Shown: positions 1-9,875, counted from the first letter of the stretch. The stretch is DNA of 64,000 bases from CAVSUR01 sp963731285 (GCA_963731285.1 CAVSUR010000001.1:1-64000); one strand, 5' to 3'. Made by a program: numbers and translations. Notes: generated by a model from the letters alone, not told the origin.

Positions 1-216
1 CAGATCCGTGCGTTGTCGTTGCTGGGCAGTGATGCATGGTTATGCCAGCTGGGGTCGGCCGATCGTATCCCTATGCGCAGGACGCCAGCCGCCGACAACA
101 TGGTGGACCACTGATCGCCCGCCCCCCTATCCCGCCGATCGGCGCGTCTTGCTAGTGGTCGGCAAGACGGCTGGCCGGTGCGAGATTGGTCGATCTGTCG
201 TCGGCAGCTTCCTCGT
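1..216. other. No gene recognised
   Basis: These bases lie downstream of the histidine kinase stop codon. The open frames here lack a ribosome binding site and look like antisense shadows. I see no RNA gene or clear terminator. Confidence 0.5.
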
Positions 217-1095
217 TCAGGTGCGCCGCGGCAGCTGCAGCACGAAGCGGGCTCCGCCGCCCGCAGGGTCGACGCATGTGAGGGTGCCCGAGTGGGCGTT
301 GGCGATGCCGCGGGCGATCGCCAGGCCCAGCCCGTTGCCGTTCGCTCCGCTGGGATAGGTGGTGGCCAGCCGGGTGAAACGCTCGAAGATCCGTTCCCTG
401 TCGGGCTGCGGGATGCCGGGTCCCGTGTCAATGACCTCGATCTGGACTTCGGCGGTCTGGTTGCTGATGCGAACGGTGATCTGGCCGCCGTCGGGAGTGG
501 CGTGACGGGCGTTGCTGAGAATGTTGTCCAGGACCTGCCTGATGCGCTGCGGATCGCCGTGCAGCAGGCTGTGCCCGGGCGCGTGCAGCTGGATGGTAAC
601 CGCCGGTGCCAGCTCCCGGGTGAGTTCAACCGCGGCTGCGGTCAGCGGCACGAGGTCGAACGGCTCGGTGGCTAGCGGGATGCCTTGCTCGAGACGGGTC
701 ATGGCGAGCAGGTCGTCAACGAGCCGCCCGGCACGGTGCGCCTCGCGCAGAATCTGAAGCAGTAGTTTCTCGCGCTCGGCGCGGCCGGGATCGGTGCGCA
801 GCATGGTCTCTGCGCTGGCTTGAACGCCCGCGATCGGTGTGCGGAGCTCGTGCGAGGCGTCGGCCAGGAACCGGCGCATGCGCTCTCCCGCGAGGCGCAG
901 GGCCCGGGTCTCGATAATCGCGAGGCCGCCAATGACGGTGAACAGGATGAGGCAGATCCCGCCCGCGCCGAGAAGGATCTCCCTTGGCACCGGCGCTTCC
1001 GGCAAGAAGGCCATCGAGAGGGCGTACCAGAGCGCCGCGAGGAGCGCCACAAACAGTGTGGCAACGGCGGCGCGGTTCCGCAGGCGGGAGCGCAT
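217..1095 (-). CDS. Sensor histidine kinase, short sensor region
   Basis: Membrane histidine kinase of 292 aa, the partner of the response regulator encoded just upstream. Two hydrophobic segments (about residues 10-30 and 40-61) are separated by only about 10 residues, so there is almost no extracellular sensor domain and the signal is probably read in the membrane. The HisKA motif LADASHELRTP gives the phospho-accepting His82. The N box (QVLDNILSNARHA), G1 box (DTGPGIP), F box (ERFTRL) and G2 box (GNGLGLAIARG) of an intact HATPase domain follow. The ATG at 1095 is chosen because it overlaps the regulator stop codon (TGATG), which indicates translational coupling. The ligand is unknown. Confidence 0.9.
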   Translation of the reverse strand: MRSRLRNRAAVATLFVALLAALWYALSMAFLPEAPVPREILLGAGGICLILFTVIGGLAIIETRALRLAGERMRRFLADASHELRTPIAGVQASAETMLRTDPGRAEREKLLLQILREAHRAGRLVDDLLAMTRLEQGIPLATEPFDLVPLTAAAVELTRELAPAVTIQLHAPGHSLLHGDPQRIRQVLDNILSNARHATPDGGQITVRISNQTAEVQIEVIDTGPGIPQPDRERIFERFTRLATTYPSGANGNGLGLAIARGIANAHSGTLTCVDPAGGGARFVLQLPRRT

Positions 1096-1787
1096 CAGCT
1101 CAGGACCGGCCCAGTTAGCTGGACCGTGTAGCCGTGACCGTGCACGGTCTGGATAATCCTCGGGCCATCGGTTTCGAGTTTGCGGCGCAGCGAGCTGATC
1201 CGGACTTCGACCAGGTTCGGGTCGTAGGAGCCGTAGCCCCACACCTGGGTGAGCAGCTCGGCCTTCGAGACGGCCCGCCCGCGGCGGGCCAGGAGATAGG
1301 CGAGGAGCCGGAACTCGGTTGGCGTCAGGTCGAGCGGCTTGCCTGCCCTCCAGGCGGTGCTGGCCGATTCGTCGAGCACCAGGTCGCCGACTTCAGTCGT
1401 GACCGAACGGAGCCGGCCGGAGCGGCGCAGCAGCGCCTGCACCCGGGCTAGCAGCTCGGTCAGGGCGAAGGGCTTGACCAGGTAGTCATCGGCACCCGCG
1501 GCGAACCCCGCCAGCCGGTCGTCGAGGCCATCGCGGGCGGTCAGGAACAGGATCGGCAGGTCACTGAGGGCGCGCAGGGCGCGCGCCAGGGCAAGGCCGT
1601 CCGGGCCTGGCAGCGTTATGTCCAGTATTGCCAGGTCGGGCCGGAACGCGTCGGCCAGGTCCCGCAGCGCCCTGCCGTCGCCCTGGTCGCGTACCAGGTA
1701 GCCGGCGTCGGTCAGCGCGGTCGTGACGGCGTCCCGGATCGCCGCCTCGTCCTCGATGAACAGGACCCGGGCAGATGCATCCCGCAT
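1095..1787 (-). CDS. OmpR/PhoB-family response regulator
   Basis: A 230-aa two-domain regulator. The receiver domain has the acidic pair in FIEDEA, the phosphoacceptor Asp56 in LAILDITLPG and Lys105 in DDYLVKPF. The C-terminal winged helix carries LTPTEFRLLAYL and the recognition region VEVRISSLRRKL, ending in HGHGYTV. I prefer the ATG at 1787 (MRDASARVLF), because the upstream extension from 1847 is unlike the family. It is transcribed first, with the kinase gene overlapping its stop. The divergent ABC transporter starts about 130 bp away and is the obvious candidate target, as in many exporter-linked two-component systems. That regulatory link is inferred from position only. Confidence 0.92.
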   Translation of the reverse strand: MRDASARVLFIEDEAAIRDAVTTALTDAGYLVRDQGDGRALRDLADAFRPDLAILDITLPGPDGLALARALRALSDLPILFLTARDGLDDRLAGFAAGADDYLVKPFALTELLARVQALLRRSGRLRSVTTEVGDLVLDESASTAWRAGKPLDLTPTEFRLLAYLLARRGRAVSKAELLTQVWGYGSYDPNLVEVRISSLRRKLETDGPRIIQTVHGHGYTVQLTGPVLS

Positions 1788-1915
1788 CCCCCCAGTGTGG
1801 CCCGGCGAAACTGACAAGCCGCTGACGAACGCTCGCCTGTCAGGCATCTGTCAGGAATCCGTGTGCATGCTGGCGCCGCAGATCACGCCACCCACCGCGA
1901 AGGAGACGGTCCAGA
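1788..1915. promoter_or_regulatory. Divergent promoter region, two-component system / ABC exporter
   Basis: This 128-bp gap separates the two divergent transcription units and must hold both promoters. An AAGGAGA ribosome binding site at about 1900-1906 sits about 9 bases before a TTG start at 1916 and decides that start. The short direct repeats in gcctgtcaggcatctgtcag, near 1838-1857, could be binding half-sites for the OmpR-type regulator. This is a visual guess. Confidence 0.45.
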
Positions 1916-2710
1916 TTGGATACCCACGCCCAAGCCACTGCCGCGGCGCAACCGGCGGTGCCAGCGCGAGCCGTCCGCGTCGGCTCCGCGACCGCCGCCC
2001 GCGCTGTCACGGCGGTCAAGGTCTACGGGCAGGGCGAGACCGCGGTCCGCGCCCTGGACGGCGTCACACTGGACCTGGCCGCCGGGTGCTTCACCGCGAT
2101 CATGGGCCCCTCCGGGTCTGGCAAGTCGACGCTCCTGCACTGCCTGGCCGCGCTGGACAACCTCACCAGCGGCCAGGTGTTCCTCGGCGGGACCGAACTC
2201 GGCGGGCTTGATGACAAACGGCTGACGTTGCTGCGCCGTGAGCGCATCGGGTTCATCTTCCAGAGCTTCAACCTGCTGCCCGCTCTCACCGCCATCGACA
2301 ACATCACGCTGCCGCTGCGCATCCGCGGCCAGGCCCCGGACCAGGCGTGGATTGATCATCTGGTCGGCATCGTCGGCCTGGGCGGGCGGCTGCGGCACAC
2401 TCCTGCCGAGCTGTCCGGTGGGGAGCAGCAGCGGGTGGCCGCAGTGCGGGCCCTGGCCTCCCGCCCGGAGATCATCTACGCCGACGAGCCCACCGGGAAC
2501 CTGGACCGGCGGACGTCGGACGACCTGCTCGACTTCCTGCGCCGCGCGGTAACGGAGCTCGACCAGACGGTCGTGATGGTCACGCACGACCCCGTGGCGG
2601 CCGCCTTCGCCGACCGGGTGGTATTCCTCGCTGACGGCAGAGTGGCAGGCGATCTCGCCGAGCCCACCCGCGGCCGCGTCCTTGACGCGATAAGAGACCT
2701 GGAGGCGTAA
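1916..2710 (+). CDS. ABC transporter ATP-binding protein, MacB/LolD type
   Basis: The 264-aa ATPase subunit of an exporter. It shows Walker A GPSGSGKST (residues 64-72), a Q-loop in FIFQSFNLLPAL, the signature LSGGEQQR, Walker B with DEPTGNLD and the H-loop in VMVTHD. The N-terminal 30 residues (Ala/Val rich) precede the family's usual start, but an AAGGAGA site supports the TTG at 1916. It ends 2 bp before the permease start, so the two are cotranscribed and probably coupled. The DEPTGNLD motif and the FtsX-like partner place it in the MacB/LolCDE-like class, which moves lipids, peptides or drugs rather than importing solutes. The substrate is unknown. Confidence 0.93.
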   Translation: MDTHAQATAAAQPAVPARAVRVGSATAARAVTAVKVYGQGETAVRALDGVTLDLAAGCFTAIMGPSGSGKSTLLHCLAALDNLTSGQVFLGGTELGGLDDKRLTLLRRERIGFIFQSFNLLPALTAIDNITLPLRIRGQAPDQAWIDHLVGIVGLGGRLRHTPAELSGGEQQRVAAVRALASRPEIIYADEPTGNLDRRTSDDLLDFLRRAVTELDQTVVMVTHDPVAAAFADRVVFLADGRVAGDLAEPTRGRVLDAIRDLEA

Positions 2711-2712
2711 CG

Positions 2713-5304
2713 ATGCTACGGGTTACCCTGGTCAGCCTGCTGGCTCACCGGCTCCGGCTGATCTTGACCGCGGTGACGATCACGATCGGCGTCGCGTTCG
2801 TGGCCGGCACCTTCATCCTGACCGATTCCGTACAGGGAGCGCTCGGCGTGCCCGGATCGGCTGGTTCCGCGGCCCAGGTCGTGGTTCAGCCGGCCGGGGC
2901 TGACAGCGGCAAGGGCGCTGCTTCGATTGCATCCCTGCCGGCCGGACTGGTCGCGCGCATCCGCGCCGTTCCGGGTGTCGCCTCCGCTCAAGGCCTTGTC
3001 ACCGCCGAAAAAGTCACGGTCATCGGCAAGGACGGCCGCCCAATCAGCCACTTGCGCGCAGTCAACGAACTACTGAGCTATCCCACGACCGGCGGGATGG
3101 CCGCCCAGTACACCATCCAGGCCGGGCACCCGCCCAGGCGGCCTGACGAGGCCATGCTGGACGCGGCCACCGCACGCCGCCTCGGCTACCGCCCCGGCGA
3201 CCGGATCGGCGTCGCCACCGCTACCGGAATCCGGACCTTGACCGTGGTCGGCATCACGGGCTTCGACGGGGCGGACAGCCCGGCCGCCGCGCAGGTCGCG
3301 AGTTTCGACACGCCGACTGTGCTCGTCGTCCAGGCCGCCACCGCGCAGCAGCTGGCCGGCCTGCCCGGCAGGTTCACCGAGATCGACGCCCAGGCCGCCA
3401 CCGGGGTGTCCGCTGCCGCGCTGAGCAGCCGCCTCACGCCGCTGTTGCCGCCCGGCACCGAGGCGCTGACCGGCAATCAGGCCGCGGCGCAGCAGGCCGC
3501 CACCGCCGCTGGCTACCTCGCCGGCCTGCGGAAGGACCTGTTCGCCTTCTGCGCGGTGGCTCTTCTCGTCGGGGGGTTCGTCATCGCCAACACGTTCTCC
3601 ATCCTCACGGCGCAGCGCACCCGCGAGTACGCGCTGCTGCGGGTCATCGGCGCGAGCCGCGGCCAGCTGCTGCGCTCGGCGCTGGCCGAGGCGGCCGCCC
3701 TGGGGCTGGCCGCCTCGGCCGCAGGCGTCGGGCTGGGGATGCTTGCCGCGGCCGGGCTGCGTGGCCTCATCGCCGTGCTCGGCGGCACGCTTCCGGCAGG
3801 CGGCCTGGTATTCGCGCCGCGCACCGTGGCGGTGGCGCTGGCCACGGGGATCGCGGTGACCGTTGCCTCCGCGCTGCGGCCGGCCCGGCTGGCGGCCCGG
3901 GTCAAGCCCATCCGCGCTCTGCGCGAAGGGCTGCCGACGGCCGTTCGTCAATCACGCGGGCGGCTGGTCGCCGGGATCACCGGGATCGCTGCCGCCGTGG
4001 CGGCGATGGTGGCCGGGGTTGTCTCCCCGAGCAGCCAGAACACGGCGCTCGCCGGGGCCGGCGCGCTCGTCGGCGTCGCAGCTCTCGTGACGGCTGGCCC
4101 AGTGCTCGCCAGACCCCTGTCGCATCTCATTACCGCACCATGGGCGCGTGGTGGCGGGTCGCCCCGATGGGGCAGCGTCACCGCGGCGCTGGCCCGCGAC
4201 AACAGCGCCGGAAACCCACGCAGGAGCGCTGCCACGGCGGCGATCCTGACCATCGGGCTCGCTGCCGCGGCCGCGGTCAGCGTTATCGCCGCGTCAGCTC
4301 GTGCCTCCGCCGCCGGCACCATCGACGGCACCAGCCGCGCCGACCTCTATGTCCAGAACAGCATCAGCCCTGGCCTCGCCAGGGAGGTCGCCGCCCAGCC
4401 CGGTGTGCTCGCCACGATGCGAGTTGACGACCCTCTGGTAGAGATTGCGGGCGCGGCGACCCGCGTGGACGGCATCGATCCCGCCAGCGCGGCCCTCCTG
4501 ATGAACTTCGGGGTACGCACCGGCACCCTCACCGCCCTGCGCGGTAACGGGCTGTTCGTCTCCACCGTCCAGGCGGCCGCCTACGGCTGGCACATCGGCA
4601 GCCAGGTCACCATCAACTTCGGCCAGGGGCCGTCCAGGACATTTCGTGTCGCGGGGACCTTCGCCGACAAGCGCTTCATGGGCGATGACTACCTCATGTC
4701 CATCACGACCCTGTTTCACGACAAGCCCGACGAGCAGAATGACGCCGGCGTGCTGCTCGTCCGGGTAGCCCCCGGGATCCGGCCACTGTCCGTCCGCGCC
4801 GCGATCGCGCCCCTGCTCCCCGGCTACTCCGGAAACGCAGTGCAGACCTCCGCCGAGTACCGCAGCGCCCGGGTGGCCGACCTCGGTGACCTCAGCCACA
4901 TCCTGGGCCTGTTCACCGCCCTCGTCGTGCTCACCATAGTCATCGCGGCTCTCGGCATCGCCAACGCCCTCGCCCTCTCCGTCACCGAGCGCACCCGCGA
5001 ATTCGCCGTCATGCGCGCCCTGGGCCTCACCCGCCGTCAGCTCGCTGCGATGATCCGCGCCGAATCGGTGATCACGTGCCTACTCGGCGCACTGCCGGGC
5101 GCCGCCATTGGCGTCGGAGCGGGGACCGTCCTCGCCGCTACCCTCACCCGGGACCAGACCGGCGTCGCCACCATCCAGGTACCTCCCGCACAGCTCGCAG
5201 CGGCCCTCGCCGCCACCTGCCTCGCTGCCTTGCTCGCCGGCATCGCCCCAGCCCGCCACGCCGCCCGCGTCCCCGCCCTGCGGGCCATAAGCGAATCGCA
5301 GTGA
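2713..5304 (+). CDS. FtsX-like ABC transporter permease, duplicated domain
   Basis: An 863-aa permease. A first transmembrane segment (about residues 13-35, LILTAVTITIGVAFVAGTF) is followed by a large extracytoplasmic MacB-PCD-like domain. A FtsX domain follows (about 270-400, with TLTAQRTREYALLRVIGAS-like spacing between helices). A second extracytoplasmic domain and a second FtsX domain end near residue 860 (SVTERTREFAVMRALGLTR). This duplicated layout is typical of actinobacterial exporters paired with a single ATPase gene. An intact frame over 2.6 kb contrasts with the many broken genes further along. A GTG at 5301 overlaps the stop and opens a 40-codon frame, which I do not consider convincing. 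Confidence 0.92.
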   Translation: MLRVTLVSLLAHRLRLILTAVTITIGVAFVAGTFILTDSVQGALGVPGSAGSAAQVVVQPAGADSGKGAASIASLPAGLVARIRAVPGVASAQGLVTAEKVTVIGKDGRPISHLRAVNELLSYPTTGGMAAQYTIQAGHPPRRPDEAMLDAATARRLGYRPGDRIGVATATGIRTLTVVGITGFDGADSPAAAQVASFDTPTVLVVQAATAQQLAGLPGRFTEIDAQAATGVSAAALSSRLTPLLPPGTEALTGNQAAAQQAATAAGYLAGLRKDLFAFCAVALLVGGFVIANTFSILTAQRTREYALLRVIGASRGQLLRSALAEAAALGLAASAAGVGLGMLAAAGLRGLIAVLGGTLPAGGLVFAPRTVAVALATGIAVTVASALRPARLAARVKPIRALREGLPTAVRQSRGRLVAGITGIAAAVAAMVAGVVSPSSQNTALAGAGALVGVAALVTAGPVLARPLSHLITAPWARGGGSPRWGSVTAALARDNSAGNPRRSAATAAILTIGLAAAAAVSVIAASARASAAGTIDGTSRADLYVQNSISPGLAREVAAQPGVLATMRVDDPLVEIAGAATRVDGIDPASAALLMNFGVRTGTLTALRGNGLFVSTVQAAAYGWHIGSQVTINFGQGPSRTFRVAGTFADKRFMGDDYLMSITTLFHDKPDEQNDAGVLLVRVAPGIRPLSVRAAIAPLLPGYSGNAVQTSAEYRSARVADLGDLSHILGLFTALVVLTIVIAALGIANALALSVTERTREFAVMRALGLTRRQLAAMIRAESVITCLLGALPGAAIGVGAGTVLAATLTRDQTGVATIQVPPAQLAAALAATCLAALLAGIAPARHAARVPALRAISESQ

Positions 5305-5952
5305 ACACCACCGCCCCAACCGAAGACCCAGCACACCAGGACCCGACGTTTGTCCACGGCCCGAACCTGGGAGCGAGGCCCCCTTTGATGGCCGCCGCGT
5401 TTGATCGCACCAATGACGCATGAGCATGCATAGACGAGCATCACCATGCGCTATGGGCGCGCACTACTTTCGGCAGATCCGGACGGCGTCAGCGCGCAGA
5501 TCGACCTCATCGGTGTGCCCTGGCTGAATATCGGCTTTGAGCCGTCAGCCGCACCGAACGGCGGCTCGGAGGGCGTTATCGCTGCGGAGTTTGTAACTCT
5601 CTGCGATTGCCGCTAGGCAAGTGTGTCAAGCCCATACTTGAAATAAAGTACCGACCGCTCAGAGCCGCTTCAGAGCACCAGCATGCCATCGTCTACGGAC
5701 GCCGTCGGCCAGACGAGTGACCCTCGGCCGTAACTGAACGTGGCTCGCCATGCGGCGGGGTGAAGCCGGGCCACGCAGAGCGCCGACTCGGCGCGTGTGA
5801 CCGCGGACGCCCCCGGCGCCACAGTCGACGCACCGACTACCCAGTTCTGTTCTTTCTCGACGCCGCCGGATCACCGTCCGCGCGCCCGTAAGGGGATCGG
5901 CGACTGGGATGCCCTAGCGCAGAGAGAAACTGGCGACCGACGCATCGGCGGG
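5305..5952. other. Intergenic region with a diverged repeat (copy 1)
   Basis: No convincing gene. Positions about 5612-5695 resemble 42600-42685 in the same orientation: both hold a GCNAGGCAAG-like start, CCCATACTTG, AATAAAG, then GCTTCAGA and a GCATCG-like end. The strongly matched core is CCCATACTTGNAATAAAG. What this element is remains unknown. The short open frames in the interval lack ribosome binding sites. Confidence 0.5.
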
Positions 5953-6450
5953 TCAGCGCAGGATTTCGATAAGGAGGATCCAGGCATTATAGATCGCGAT
6001 GCTGAATCCGAGGATCAGCTCGACCAGGGCCCAGTAGAGACCTCCGCCCGCGCTGGCGAGCACCGACACGCCGGCGATGACCATCGGCACGGATGAGGCT
6101 AGGGCGAGCAGGATCGTCGGGATGGTCCATCGCCATTTGGTGACCGGAAGGTGCGCTCGTAGGGCCGAGATCGTTACGGCGGTGACCAGCACAGCGCCGA
6201 GCGCCGTGAGCTCGGCACCGAGAGTCTTTCGCGATTGCCCTGGAGTGAGCACGAGGACCGACATCAGGAGCATGCTCAGCAAGACGCCGAGCGTTCGCGC
6301 GGCGAGCGGGGGAAGGCTCGGCACGTCGAGGATCTGTTTGTGGTTGAGCGATACGGCGACGAACAGCAGGCCGACCAGCGTGGCGGCGGATTCGGCTCCG
6401 GCCGCGAAGAGGTCATGCCACTGGCTTGCGTCGTATGGGACCATGGCCAC
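5953..6450 (-). CDS. Small integral membrane protein, unknown function
   Basis: A 165-aa protein with about four hydrophobic segments: AAGAESAATLVGLLFVAVSL near the N terminus, LLSMLLMSVLVL, a central ALGAVLVTAVTIS and a C-terminal pair ending in IYNAWILLIEILR. The N-terminal pattern WHDLFAAGAESAATLVGLLFVAVSL recurs in uncharacterised actinobacterial membrane proteins, which I recall only as hypothetical. It is a monocistronic minus-strand gene, with the MFS unit more than 450 bp upstream. No catalytic motif is visible. Confidence 0.7.
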   Translation of the reverse strand: MAMVPYDASQWHDLFAAGAESAATLVGLLFVAVSLNHKQILDVPSLPPLAARTLGVLLSMLLMSVLVLTPGQSRKTLGAELTALGAVLVTAVTISALRAHLPVTKWRWTIPTILLALASSVPMVIAGVSVLASAGGGLYWALVELILGFSIAIYNAWILLIEILR

Positions 6451-6621
6451 ACTCTCCCCATTTGCTAACTCGTTTCGGTGCTGCTTACGGCGGCCAGCGG
6501 CCGGCAGCAGCCATGCAGGAGCGGGCGTCCTCTTGTGACCCGGCGGCTGGCCCGGCGCTCCGTTCCGGCCGGGCCAGGGATCCGGAGGGAGCGCTTTACC
6601 GGTTATGCGCAGTCGTTCATC

Positions 6622-6931
6622 TCAGTGGTATGGGTGACGCGGTCCTGGCCCGGGAGCTGTTTGTGCCGCGAGGAGCATCGGCACGATCGTGATCACGTCA
6701 TCGCGGCCCTGCTTGCAGCCGGCCGCCCAGGCAGTGTTGTCCTGGGCGTGCTGGTCGGCGGCGGCCTTGTAGCGATCGGTCTCCGATTGCCAGTGGCCAG
6801 TCTCCGTGCGGATCTGGGTGCGCATCTGCTCCCGGACGAGGGATGCAGTCCTGGCCAGCCGGAGCGAGGTGAGCCACCACCCCTGCTGTTGCCCCGGCGA
6901 GAAACCAGACCAGGGTCAGGAAGGCTTCCAT
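6622..6931 (-). pseudogene. Small membrane-anchored protein, apparently frameshifted
   Basis: The start MEAFLTLVWFLAGATAGVV (ATG at 6931, AGG-type ribosome binding site upstream) encodes one transmembrane helix and then runs into unlikely sequence. Another frame continues with REQMRTQIRTETGHWQSETD and KAAADQHAQDNTAWAAGCKQ, which looks like a soluble helical tail. Reading across one indel near 6850-6880 gives a single plausible product of about 100 aa. It begins 5 bp after the stop of the MFS gene, so it would be the distal gene of that unit. I do not recognise its function. Confidence 0.4.
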
Positions 6932-6935
6932 CTGA

Positions 6936-8383
6936 TTACCTGCCTTTCGTCGTGTCACGCTTGGGAGCGCGGGCGGCCAGGAGGCAGGCGAGGGCGGCGA
7001 CGGCGAGGAGGATGCCGTTGACGGCCAGTGCGGTGTGCAGTGCGGTGGTGGGGCTGGCTCCGCTGTTGGTGCGGGCGACGAAGATGACGCCGAGGATGGC
7101 GGGGCCCAGGGCGCTGCCGTACTGGCGCAGGGCGGTGTTGGTGGCTGCGGCCATTCCGGCCTGTTTCCAGGGAACGGCGTTGATGGCGGCGACCGAGACT
7201 GTGGTGAGCATGATCGCGATGGACAGGCCGAAGACGGCCAGGCGCCAGCCGAGGCCGGCGAGGCTGGTCTGGGCGTCGATGCCGGTGAGCAGGAAGACAG
7301 CCACTGCGGAGAGGGCCAGTCCCGCGGTGAGCAGGTAGATGACCTTCACCTTGTGCATGACCAGCCCGATGACGGGATTGACTGAGGCGGCGACGGCGGT
7401 GACGAACAGCAGCCGCTCGCCGATTTGCAGCGCTGACAGGTGCTGGATGTAGCCGAGGTACAGGCTGAGCAGGAAGGTGACGCCGACGACGGAGAACAAG
7501 GAGATGAGGGCGGAGAACCCGGCAGCTGTGAAGGCGGCCGACTTGAACAGGGTGAGGTTAACCAGCGGGGAGGCCGAGCGTCGCTCGGCGACGATGAAGG
7601 CGGCGAACGCGGCCGCGCCGGTGCACAGCCCGGCGATGGTCACGGGGGCTGACCAGCCCTGGCTGCCTCCTTCGATGACGCCGTAGATGGAGGCAGCGAT
7701 AGCGATGGTGGCGGTGATCTGACCGGGCCAGTCCAGGCGGCGGCCCTCGGGTGCCTTCGACTCTGGCAACCGGGCCAGCGCAGCGGCGCCGGCGATGGCG
7801 GCGAGGCCGACGGTGGGCAGGAAGGTCCACCCGTAGCTGGCGTGGTCGAGAATCACGCCGGACAGCAGGGGCCGGCGGCCAGGCCGAGCAGCAGCCCGGT
7901 GGCCCAGATGCCGATGTACTTGCCGCGGTCCTTCGGGTTGGGCACGACGGTGGCGATCAGCGCGAGGGTGGTCGGGAGCAGCAGGCCGGCACCGAGTCCC
8001 GAGATTGCCTGGCCGGTCCAGAGCATGCGGATCGCGGTGGCGGGGTCGGCTGCGCTTGACAGGCCGGCGACTGCTGCGCCGATGAGGGTCAGCGCCATGC
8101 CGCCCAGGAATACCCGGCGCCGCCCGTAGAGGTCACCGAACAGGCCGGCCGAGAGCACCGTGGCGGCCATCGGGATGACGTACGCGTCCGAGACCCACTG
8201 CAGGTCCGACGTGCTTGCCCCGGTCGCGTGACCGATCGTCGCCAGCGCGGCGCTCACCGCGGTGATCGGCACGTAGGTCACGAACACGCCCAGCACCGCA
8301 AGGCCGACCGTCAGCATCAGCCGGCGACGATCCGACGGTACCGGCGACGGTGCCCGTGCTTGATGAGCATGTGATGTCATCAT
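6936..8383 (-). pseudogene. DHA2-type MFS drug exporter, one frameshift
   Basis: The N-terminal part (to about 7856) has the DHA2 motifs DLQWVSDAYVIPMAA and GLFGDLYGRRRVFLGG. The rest continues in another frame from ILDHASYGWTFLP. Together they give about 480 aa, the usual length of EmrB/QacA-type 14-helix exporters. The break falls in a C4 run (GGCCCCTGCTG), and adding one C restores GLAAGPLLSGVILDH. It is therefore either a one-base loss in the genome or a homopolymer sequencing error. An AAGGA ribosome binding site precedes ATGATG at 8383. The divergent AsnC-type regulator next door is its likely controller. If the frameshift is real, the exporter is dead. Confidence 0.8.
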
Positions 8384-8525
8384 GAGAAACAGGTCCTTCT
8401 CGATAGTTGAATAACGTGAAATCGGCGCGACGCGCCCGATGTGGCCATCATCAGCGAGGCGTGCCCGCCGAATCCATCGAGATGGCCGTGTTTGCCGGAT
8501 CTCGACACAGTCATACGATCAGGGC

Positions 8526-9515
8526 GTGCAGAACGATCAGCTGGACACCTTCGATCGCCGGTTGGTGCATGCCCTGGTGATCGCACCACGCGCGCCGTTC
8601 CGTCAGCTTGCCGCGGTGCTGGGCGTCTCCGACCAGACGGTCCGGCGCCGCTACGCTTCTCTGGGTTCGGCCCTCGGGCTGCGGGTACTCGGGCGCCTGG
8701 ACAGCTCCCTCGTCGGCCGGGTCGACTGGATCCTGCGGCTGCGCTGCACACCCGACGCCGCCATCCCGGTGGGTTCCGCGCTGGCCCGGCGCCCCGATAC
8801 CTCCTGGGTCAGGCTGGCCTCCGGCGGCACCGAGATCCACTGCCTGTTCCAGCCGCGCGGACCCGAGGAACGCGACACTCTCCTGCTCGACCGGCTGACC
8901 GGAAGCCGGCGGGTACTCGGGGTCAGCGCGCACGCGCTGCTGCACACCTTCAGCTCCGTGGCCTGGCCAGAGCTCACGAGGGCGCTGACTGCTCCCGAGA
9001 TCGCCAGCCTGCGGGACGACGCTGAGGACCCGGACCCGGGGAGCGGGGAAAGCCCCGGCGCTCTCGTGCGTCTCAGCCGGCAAGACGAGATCCTCACCGG
9101 GCTGCTGGCTAAAGACGGGCGCGCAACCGCTGCCGCCCTGGCCGCCGGCACCGGCTGGCACGAGTCGACCGTGCGGCGCCGCATCGCCCAGCTGCACCGG
9201 GCCGGTGCGTTGTACTTCGACGTGGACCTCGATGAGCGCGTGCTTGGCGGCGTCATCTCTGCTGAGCTGTGGATCTCCGCCGAACCCAGCGCCCTCACCG
9301 TCGTCGGGACCGCCATCGCCGCACACCCCGAGGTTGCCTTTGTCGGCGCCACCACCGGGCCCACCAACCTCCTGGCCAGCGTCGTCTGCGCCGACACCGG
9401 GCAGCTGTACCGCTACCTCACGACCCAGATCGGAGAGCTGGCCGGGGTACGCCATGTGGAGACAGCACCCACCATCCGCACGATCAAACGAGCCGGATCA
9501 GCAGTCCCCGGCTGA
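8526..9515 (+). CDS. Lrp/AsnC-family regulator with two HTH-ligand modules
   Basis: About 329 aa. A first AsnC-type HTH (LDTFDRRLVHALVIAPRAPF, then LAAVLGVSDQTVRRRYASL) and a degenerate ligand half are followed by a second HTH (RLSRQDEILTGLLAKDGRAT, then ESTVRRRIAQLHRAGAL). A complete AsnC ligand-binding domain ends in the GELAGVRHVETAPTIRTIKR segment. Such double proteins are common in Actinobacteria. The GTG at 8526 gives the family start (VQNDQLDTFDRRL), and longer starts add unrelated sequence. It is divergent from the MFS gene with a gap of about 140 bp, so autoregulation and exporter control are the natural guesses. Confidence 0.88.
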   Translation: MQNDQLDTFDRRLVHALVIAPRAPFRQLAAVLGVSDQTVRRRYASLGSALGLRVLGRLDSSLVGRVDWILRLRCTPDAAIPVGSALARRPDTSWVRLASGGTEIHCLFQPRGPEERDTLLLDRLTGSRRVLGVSAHALLHTFSSVAWPELTRALTAPEIASLRDDAEDPDPGSGESPGALVRLSRQDEILTGLLAKDGRATAAALAAGTGWHESTVRRRIAQLHRAGALYFDVDLDERVLGGVISAELWISAEPSALTVVGTAIAAHPEVAFVGATTGPTNLLASVVCADTGQLYRYLTTQIGELAGVRHVETAPTIRTIKRAGSAVPG

Positions 9516-9875
9516 GCCATGCAACGTTCTACGGCGCCGAGCCCGGCGCGCGTCCGGCAGGAGGAACCCCCAGCGGGGAACGTTGCAGCTAGAAGGCATG
9601 TTGATCTATGAGCGTCCCATAAGACCTGTCCGGTGACGATTCCCGCAAGGGTGGCCATATACGGGATACCCCACACGTACTCGTCGGCATATCTTCCGGG
9701 CCGGAAGTGATGCCATCTGCATTCGATGTAGCCCCGGGTTCCCGCGATAAGCAGCCGGGGCACGACCACGCACGGCCGACTGCGGGCTCCCCCCGCGGCA
9801 GGCCAGCACAGAATCCCCAGATCTGCACTCGCTGCTGCCCTGCCGCTCGTGGCAGACGCCGACAAACAGATCGAT
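9516..9875. other. Intergenic flank of IS110 copy 1, no identified gene
   Basis: The IS110 reading frame runs open through this stretch to about 9589, but the sequence past 9876 is not IS. On the minus strand, around 9600-9730, one frame reads YADEYVWGIPYMATLAGIV, which looks protein-like but which I cannot assign. It may be a remnant of a gene disrupted by the element. Confidence 0.35.

Noticed and set aside
5301..5423. A 40-codon GTG frame overlapping the FtsX permease stop
   Set aside because: The overlap resembles coupling, but the peptide has no hydrophobic or domain-like pattern, and the GTGA overlap arises easily from a CAG TGA end.
9589..9875. A C-terminal extension of the IS110 transposase through 9589
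   Set aside because: Sequence shared with copy 2 ends at the CTTGACACAAAGAGGC mark. The remainder is flanking DNA read by an open frame.
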